From positions 311 through 37,300 of the forward strand of contig PMHO01000013.1 of the NCBI GenBank assembly GCA_003156715.1: a stretch of DNA of 36,990 nt, read 5' to 3'. The notes under the pieces are model-generated. The model had not been told where the DNA came from and made no database searches. It saw only the letters and a program-made list of their open reading frames with translations. Positions within the stretch are counted from its first letter, which is position 1, and every line of letters starts with the position of its first letter. This DNA is from Candidatus Tityobacter terrigena. GTDB lineage: Bacteria > Vulcanimicrobiota > Vulcanimicrobiia > Vulcanimicrobiales > Vulcanimicrobiaceae. The position numbers and the translations under genes were made by a program. Of the stretch, positions 31,978 through 36,990 are shown piece by piece.

Positions 31978-32772
31978 TTGTCGAAGGAACGCGCCGAGAT
32001 CGGCGTCTTCGGTGGGTCCGGCTTTTATTCGCTCCTGGAAGGCGCGCGCGAGGCGTGGATCGAGACGCCGTACGGTGCGCCGAGCGACCTCGTCGCGATC
32101 GGCGAGATCGCCGGCAAGCGCGTCGCGTTTTTGCCGCGGCACGGCAAGGACCACCGCTTTCCGCCACAGTCGATCAACTATCGCGCCAACCTGTGGGCGA
32201 TGAAGGAACTCGGCGTAACCCGGATCGTTGGCCCGACGGCCTGCGGCTCCCTCAAACGGGAGGTCAAACCCGGCGACATGGTGGTTGCCGACCAAATCGT
32301 CGACCGCACGAGCGCCCGCAAGGACACCTTTTATGACGGTCCGATCACGACGCACGTCAGCTTCGCCGATCCCTACTGCCCGCAACTGCGTCCCATCGCC
32401 ATCGCCGCTCTGCGTTCGATCGGCGTAGAGACGCACGAAACGGGGACCGTCGTCGTCATCCAGGGCCCGCGCTTCTCGACGCGTTCGGAATCTCGCTGGT
32501 TTCAGGATGCAGGCTGGGAAGTGATCAACATGACGCAGTACCCCGAGTGCTACCTGGCGCGCGAGCTCGAGATGTGCTACGTCAACATCTCCCTGATTAC
32601 CGACTACGACGTCGGCGTGGACGGATCGGCCCCGGTGTCGCACGAGGAAGTTCTCAAGGTCTTCGCCAGTAACAACGAGCGCGTCAAGAACGCCATCTTC
32701 AAGATCATCGAAGCAACGCCGGCCGAACGTACCTGCGAGTGCGGCATAGCCTTACGGTCGGCGCGGGCCTAG
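31978..32772 (+). CDS. mtnP: S-methyl-5'-thioadenosine phosphorylase
   Basis: Phosphorolysis of methylthioadenosine to adenine and methylthioribose-1-phosphate, in methionine salvage. The N-terminal phosphate loop GGSGFYSL, the PRHGKDHRFPPQSINYRAN block, the GPTACGSLKREVKPGD loop and the NMTQYPECYLARE motif are those of the MTAP/PNP family. Asp in SLITDYDVG at the base-binding position favours 6-aminopurine (adenine) substrates over a 6-oxopurine nucleoside phosphorylase. Length is 264 residues, normal. The start is TTG 31978, with GAGGAG 7-8 nt upstream. It follows the DUF151 gene in an operon. Other methionine-salvage genes are not in the window. Confidence 0.93.
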   Translation: MSKERAEIGVFGGSGFYSLLEGAREAWIETPYGAPSDLVAIGEIAGKRVAFLPRHGKDHRFPPQSINYRANLWAMKELGVTRIVGPTACGSLKREVKPGDMVVADQIVDRTSARKDTFYDGPITTHVSFADPYCPQLRPIAIAALRSIGVETHETGTVVVIQGPRFSTRSESRWFQDAGWEVINMTQYPECYLARELEMCYVNISLITDYDVGVDGSAPVSHEEVLKVFASNNERVKNAIFKIIEATPAERTCECGIALRSARA

Positions 32773-32813
32773 GGCCGGCGGTGACCAGCTCCGGAGCAGG
32801 GCGCTAAGCGACG

Positions 32814-33548
32814 GTGCGTCAGCTCGGCCGCGTGGACGGGGGCACGTATGGGCGAGCCTTCCTCCTGCTCGCGCGCAACCCGACGCTCATGCTCGGGCCG
32901 TTTCTGGCCGCGATCGCAAGCGCCGTCCTGCTGCTGGTTTTTTCGGTCCCGCAGTTCGGCGGCAACGGGGTGCTGGGAGCCATAAACGGGGGGATCGTCG
33001 GGCTCATCGTGCAGATCCTCGACGGATTCGGTTTGGGGCTCGCGCTGATCGGCGCGGATACCGCGTTGCGGCGCGGGCGCGCAGCCTTCGATGACATGTG
33101 GGACCAGGCGCGACGCCGCGCCGGCGACCTTTTCATCGCCGCACTCGGATTCAACTTCGTCATTTGGATCGCGCAACTGGTGGGCGGTTTCATTCCCTTC
33201 GGCTCGCTCGCGCTCTCGCTGATCGCGCTCTTCTTCTTCATTTACACGCTGCCGGCGGCAGCGATCGGCGGCATTCCCGGCGGAGCTGCCTTGCAGGTTT
33301 CGCTCGAGCGCGCGCAGCGCAATCTGCTGCCGACCGCCCTGGTGACCGTCGTTTACGTCGTAGCGTACTTCCTGCTTCCCAGCTACGGTGTGAATCTGGC
33401 GGCATCGGTACTTCAGATTGCGCCGATGCTGCCGATCGATCCGGTCGTGGTGCTTAGCTCGGCCGTCATCAAGGCAATCGGTGCGGGCTATCTTGCGATC
33501 GTCCTCGCTAAGGCCTACAACGACGCCTCGTACGGCCGCAGGTACTGA
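32814..33548 (+). CDS. Integral membrane protein of unknown function
   Basis: I do not recognise the family with confidence. It has 244 residues and about six hydrophobic helices, beginning with an N-terminal amphipathic stretch (GRAFLLLARNPTLMLGPFLAAIASAVLLLV). Later segments include NGGIVGLIVQILDGFGLGLALIG, IALFFFIYTLPAAAIGG and TALVTVVYVVAYFLLP. The pattern of Gly/Ala-rich helices with a charged loop (RRGRAAFDDMWDQARRRAGD) recalls small DUF4013/glycerophosphoryl-type membrane domains, but this is not secure. The start is GTG 32814, with only a weak ribosome site. It lies 41 nt after mtnP on the same strand, so co-transcription is possible. Confidence 0.6.
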   Translation: MRQLGRVDGGTYGRAFLLLARNPTLMLGPFLAAIASAVLLLVFSVPQFGGNGVLGAINGGIVGLIVQILDGFGLGLALIGADTALRRGRAAFDDMWDQARRRAGDLFIAALGFNFVIWIAQLVGGFIPFGSLALSLIALFFFIYTLPAAAIGGIPGGAALQVSLERAQRNLLPTALVTVVYVVAYFLLPSYGVNLAASVLQIAPMLPIDPVVVLSSAVIKAIGAGYLAIVLAKAYNDASYGRRY

Positions 33549-33619
33549 GCCGGCCGCGCAATCTCTGCGAAACATGGGGCCGGCGGCGCCGTACAAGCGT
33601 ACGAGGCTGGGAGGCTTTC

Positions 33620-35278
33620 ATGGCTGTAAAGGGCTCTCACATCATCGCGTTCGCCGCGTGGCTCTTGGCGCTCGGGGCGTCGCCGCAACCCTCCGTAACC
33701 GATCGAGCGCCGCTCGCACTAAGCGCGGATCAGTGGCGCGCGGACTTGCGCTACCTCGCCGAGCAGATGCCGCTGCTGCACAAGAATCTCTTCCACACGA
33801 TGACGCCTGAGGCGTTTCAGCAGGCGGTCGACCGGCTCGACGCGGACATCCCGCACTTGAACGACGACGAGATCGCATTCCGGCTGTACGCCATCGCGGC
33901 GATGCCCCAGGACAGCCACACGGGCGCGATCGGCTACCCGAGCGGCGTCTACTTTCCCCTGCGCTTGAGGTACTACGAGGACGGCCTCTACGTGGAAAGC
34001 GCGCCTGCAAAGTATGCGTTTGCCGTCGGCGGCCGCCTGGTACGGATCGGTGACGTACCCGCCGGCGCCGTTTACGAAAAACTGCAAGCGGTAATGCCGC
34101 ACGATACGGGCAACCCTGGCTTACTCGAGGCGATCGGCCCGGTGCTGATGATGTCGGGTCACGTCTTGCATGGGCTAGGCGTCGAGCCGAACGCAGACGG
34201 CGCGACCTTCGTCGTCGACAAAGACCGTAAAGAGCTGCGACTCGAACTCACCCCCGAGGTCCCATTCGAAACGTTGTACGGGCACACGCCGGTCCAAGGC
34301 TGGGCCGATGCGCGTGGAAGCGCTCCGGCTCCGCTCTGGCTCATGCACCCCGACCGTCCCTTCTGGTCGGAGTATATCCCTGCGGAACGCCTCTTCTACG
34401 TACAATTCAACCAAGTCGCGGACGCGAAGGATCAGACCGTAGAGGCCTTCTTCGAAGATGCGTTCCGCCGCGCGGCGCAGTTGCCGGTCGACAAGTTCGT
34501 GCTCGATATCCGCGAAAACAACGGCGGCAACAATTATCTTCTCAAGCCCATCATCGTCGGGCTCATTCGGATGCCGTCGATCGATCGCCCCGGCCACCTG
34601 TTTGTCGTGACGAGCCGCCGTACGTATTCGGCGGCACAAAACTTAGTCAACCGCCTGGAGCTGTACACGAGCGCGATATTCGTTGGCCAACCGACGGGCC
34701 AACACGTCAACTCGTACGGCGATCCGGTCCTTATCCTGTTGCCGAACAGCCATATTCGCGTCGGGATGGCGTCGATCTGGTGGCAAGACGTTGACGAACG
34801 CGATAAGCGGTCCGAGACCGATCCTGAGATTGCCGCCGATCCGACATTTGCCGCTTACGCGGCGAATCGCGATCCGGCGTTAGACGAGATTATCGGCTAC
34901 CGTCCGGAGCGGAGCTTCGAGGACACGGTGCTGGCGGGAGTCGAGAACCGAGGCGTCAACGCAGGCCTCGCGGCATACCGGGCGTACGCTTCGGATCCGG
35001 TCCATCGGTACGTCCGCGACCGCCTCGAGCGCCGGATCAATGCGCTCGGATACAAACTGCTCGCCGGCCAACGCGTCGCGGATGCGGTCGCCGTGCTTTC
35101 CGTCAACGCCGCCGCGAACCCGTCGTCGGCAAATGCGGCCGACAGTCTTGCAGAGGCATACGTAGCGGCCGGTGACCGAGCGAAGGCGATCGAGGGCTAC
35201 CGTCGTGCGCTGCAACTCGACCCCAAGCTCGAAAGCAGTCGCGCCGCGCTCGAGCGGCTCGGCGTACCGATTCAATGA
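33620..35278 (+). CDS. Secreted S41-like protease fused to TPR repeats
   Basis: A 552-residue exported protein. The signal peptide is residues 1-20 (AAWLLALGASP). The middle has features of S41 (tail-specific/CtpA) peptidases: the beta strand FVLDIRENNGGNNYLLKPIIVGL, and the nucleophile region TYSAAQNLV with S337 at the catalytic-serine position. A PDZ-like GRLVRIGDVPAGAVYEKL element precedes it. The Lys of the usual Ser-Lys dyad is not obvious to me. The final ~110 residues are two TPR-like repeats (ADSLAEAYVAAGDRAKAIEGYRRALQLDP), suggesting a protein-interaction tail. Expected in the periplasm. It is the last plus-strand gene before convergent holB. Catalytic competence is unproven. Confidence 0.82.
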   Translation: MAVKGSHIIAFAAWLLALGASPQPSVTDRAPLALSADQWRADLRYLAEQMPLLHKNLFHTMTPEAFQQAVDRLDADIPHLNDDEIAFRLYAIAAMPQDSHTGAIGYPSGVYFPLRLRYYEDGLYVESAPAKYAFAVGGRLVRIGDVPAGAVYEKLQAVMPHDTGNPGLLEAIGPVLMMSGHVLHGLGVEPNADGATFVVDKDRKELRLELTPEVPFETLYGHTPVQGWADARGSAPAPLWLMHPDRPFWSEYIPAERLFYVQFNQVADAKDQTVEAFFEDAFRRAAQLPVDKFVLDIRENNGGNNYLLKPIIVGLIRMPSIDRPGHLFVVTSRRTYSAAQNLVNRLELYTSAIFVGQPTGQHVNSYGDPVLILLPNSHIRVGMASIWWQDVDERDKRSETDPEIAADPTFAAYAANRDPALDEIIGYRPERSFEDTVLAGVENRGVNAGLAAYRAYASDPVHRYVRDRLERRINALGYKLLAGQRVADAVAVLSVNAAANPSSANAADSLAEAYVAAGDRAKAIEGYRRALQLDPKLESSRAALERLGVPIQ

Positions 35279-35300
35279 GGCCGCAATCACGAAGGTGCTC

Positions 35301-36341
35301 TCAGCCCGGCGGTCGCTGCGGCGCTAGCGCCATGCGCAGAAAATCGACGACCAGACCGGCCGAAACGTTCGTGTTTGCGAGGCGCTCGGCTTCGCCAAGG
35401 GCCGCCAGCACTTCGAGCTGACCGGCCGGCGCGCGCTTCGGCAGCCGTTCGATCGAGGCGCGTTTATCGGCCGCGAGTAGCACGACGTCCTCGCCGGCGA
35501 GCGCAAGCGCGGCCCAATCGCGCGCGGCGATGCGCACGACCTCGATCAGCTCGCGCACGGCGGCCCGTTTCTCGCCTGCGCTGCGTCCGCGGTCGTCGAG
35601 GCGCAGGAAGGCATGATCGGGCGTGCGTCCGCTTAGGGCCTCACCGAACCACTCGAAGGCCGCTTCGCGGATTCCGCTCTCATCGTCGTCCAGAACGGCG
35701 CGCGCACGCGTGACGCTGCCGAGCGACACCTCGGCCGCGAGCCGCGCTTTTTCGGGAAGGACGCCCTGCACCACCAGGACCGACTCGACCTCGGCCGCCG
35801 TCAGCGGACCGAAGGAGATTTCGACGAGGCGGGAGCGCACGGTAGGCAGCAGCTTTCCGATTGCGCTCGTCGTGAGCACGACGATGACGCCGGCGGGCGG
35901 TTCTTCCAAGAACTTCAAGAGGGCGTTTGCCGCCTCGTGCGTGGCAAACTCGACATCGCCCAGGAGCACGACGCGATACGCGCTTCGGTAGCCGTGCAGC
36001 GAAAGTTCGCGCACGAGCTCACGTGCGGTCATCTCGTCGCCGCCCGAGCTTGCACCATCTTTGCCGATCTTGATCGTTCCCTCGGCCGCGACGAAGTCGG
36101 GATGCGTTCCCGCAACGAGCAGCTTGCAACCGATGCAGTGGCCGCAGTATCCGAGCAGCGTCGCTTTGGGCGTCTCGCACAGGAGCGATTGCGCGAGCCG
36201 CCGAGCGAAGGTTTTCTTGCCCACGCCGTTCGGCCCGGTGAAAATGTAGCCATGGGCGAGCTTCCCCGGTTCGACCGTCTTAAAGAACGCAAGCGCGCCG
36301 CGCGCGCCGACGACGTCGAACGAGCCATCGATGCCCTTCAC
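35301..36341 (-). CDS. holB: DNA polymerase III, delta-prime subunit
   Basis: Component of the clamp loader. From GTG 36341 the protein has 346 residues. The AAA+ P-loop is GPNGVGKK (36-43). A zinc module has C55, C66, C69 and C72 (C-x10-C-x2-C-x2-C), as in delta-prime and DnaX. The conserved sensor region is NALLKFLEEPP and TVRSRL is in place of the SRC motif. The start GTG overlaps the tmk stop as GTGA, indicating coupled translation; a start at 36362 would overlap more deeply and is less likely. The pairing tmk-holB is common in bacteria. Confidence 0.93.
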   Translation of the reverse strand: MKGIDGSFDVVGARGALAFFKTVEPGKLAHGYIFTGPNGVGKKTFARRLAQSLLCETPKATLLGYCGHCIGCKLLVAGTHPDFVAAEGTIKIGKDGASSGGDEMTARELVRELSLHGYRSAYRVVLLGDVEFATHEAANALLKFLEEPPAGVIVVLTTSAIGKLLPTVRSRLVEISFGPLTAAEVESVLVVQGVLPEKARLAAEVSLGSVTRARAVLDDDESGIREAAFEWFGEALSGRTPDHAFLRLDDRGRSAGEKRAAVRELIEVVRIAARDWAALALAGEDVVLLAADKRASIERLPKRAPAGQLEVLAALGEAERLANTNVSAGLVVDFLRMALAPQRPPG

Positions 36342-36990
36342 GGCAGACCGAGCGCCGCGCAAGCGCTCCCGAGCAGCGCGGCCGGCTCGAGCGTTCCATC
36401 CAATTTCAAAATGTGCGCGTCCGTTCGGGAGAGCTCGAGATAGCCTTCACGCACGCGGGCGTGGAAGTTGCCGTCCTCCCGTTCGAGGCGATCGGGAAAG
36501 GTCTGATCGCCGGCGGCGCGCCGCGCCAGCCGCTGCCGCGAAAGCTCGACGGGAACGTCGATCAACAAAACGACGTCGGGCTCGAGGCCGCGCGTCGCAA
36601 TCGCGCCAATCGCGCGCAGGATATCGCGATCGACACCGCGCCCGAAACCCTGGTAGGCTAGCGTCGCGGTCGCGAAGCGGTCCGAAAGGACCAAACGGCC
36701 CGCGCGCAACGCGGGCGCAATGACGTCATCGACCAGCTGCGCTCGCGAGGCGTTTACGAGAAACGCCTCGGCCAGGGGATCGATCGCCGCGCCCGGCTCG
36801 AGGAAGATTTGGCGCACCCGCTCTCCCAGCGGCGTGCCGCCCGGCTCGCGCGTGACGACCGGATCGATCCCCGCCTGCCGCAAGCGCGAGGCCAAGCCGG
36901 CGACCAGCGTCGACTTCCCGCTTCCCTCGATGCCCTCGACGCTGACGAAGCGAGGAAGAGTTACGCCGGCACCCCCGCCCCGAACGGGCC
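36338..36990 (-). CDS. tmk: Thymidylate kinase, 5' end beyond the window
   Basis: Phosphorylates dTMP to dTDP. The minus-strand frame remains open to the right edge. The P-loop EGIEGSGKST is encoded at about 36904-36933, upstream of the ATG at 36895 that would otherwise be chosen, so that ATG is wrong. The DR motif is DRFATATLAYQG, and the lid region is RLARRAAGDQTFPDRLERED. The sequence before the P-loop (GVTLPRFVSVEG) shows no ATG, GTG or TTG in frame within the window, so the start is either just outside it or non-standard. It is followed by holB with a 4-nt overlap. The C-terminus (LLGSACAALGLP) is intact. Confidence 0.93.
   Translation of the reverse strand, partial: PVRGGGAGVTLPRFVSVEGIEGSGKSTLVAGLASRLRQAGIDPVVTREPGGTPLGERVRQIFLEPGAAIDPLAEAFLVNASRAQLVDDVIAPALRAGRLVLSDRFATATLAYQGFGRGVDRDILRAIGAIATRGLEPDVVLLIDVPVELSRQRLARRAAGDQTFPDRLEREDGNFHARVREGYLELSRTDAHILKLDGTLEPAALLGSACAALGLP

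Noticed and set aside
1..36990. CRISPR array, tRNA, rRNA, insertion sequence, prophage or defence island
   Set aside because: I saw no regularly spaced repeats, no tRNA-like cloverleaf, no transposase or integrase motifs, and no toxin-antitoxin or restriction genes.

Overview
This is a high-GC, gene-dense chromosomal window with 34 protein-coding genes that I accept. I see no rRNA, tRNA, CRISPR array, insertion sequence or prophage. The organism looks like a diderm (outer-membrane) aerobic heterotroph: it has a TonB-dependent receptor with signal peptide, several lipobox lipoproteins, acyl-CoA dehydrogenase, a 3-oxoacid CoA-transferase, dihydrolipoyl dehydrogenase and lipoate synthesis. Thr/Pro/Ser-rich lipoprotein linkers, a short MutY and many non-ATG starts would fit an uncultured high-GC lineage such as Eremiobacterota/Vulcanimicrobiota (WPS-2). 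That placement is a guess from general impression and has not been tested by phylogeny.

Layout. Positions 1-5000 hold a lipoprotein, an ABC exporter, a long hairpin at the convergent junction, the scoA-scoB CoA-transferase pair and a secreted helical protein. Positions 5069-9418 hold an acyl-CoA dehydrogenase, then a DUF4331 protein whose usual C-terminal half is encoded as a separate lipoprotein, then a TPR protein. Positions 9415-13026 hold a VIT1/CCC1-type metal transporter divergent from a large secreted metzincin-like metalloprotease. Positions 13027-16994 are a minus-strand run: endonuclease III, a Yip1-type membrane protein, MutY and a MocR/PdxR-type regulator.

Positions 17018-22999 are a plus-strand run: a GT87-type membrane glycosyltransferase, lpdA, lipB, lipA and a DHA2-type MFS exporter. 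The lpdA-lipB-lipA genes are packed together and give a compact lipoate-assembly and E3 module. LipB keeps its catalytic cysteine but appears to lack the canonical catalytic lysine. Positions 23054-24062 are a divergent DoxX/HxlR pair with clear inverted repeats between them. Positions 24072-27759 hold a TonB-dependent receptor preceded on the same strand by a PHYHD1-like dioxygenase, with two strong stem-loops at the junction.

Positions 27817-30100 hold a DUF5069 protein, an orphan ORF and glutamate dehydrogenase. Positions 30322-33548 hold ychF, divergent from a bifunctional-nuclease-family protein, mtnP and a membrane protein. Positions 33620-36990 hold an S41-like protease fused to TPRs, holB, and tmk running off the end of the window.

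Most of the window is ordinary housekeeping and metabolic sequence. I found no convincing undescribed multi-gene system. The items most worth checking are the split DUF4331 pair, the LipB active-site substitution, the DoxX/HxlR control region and the stem-loops beside the TonB-dependent receptor.
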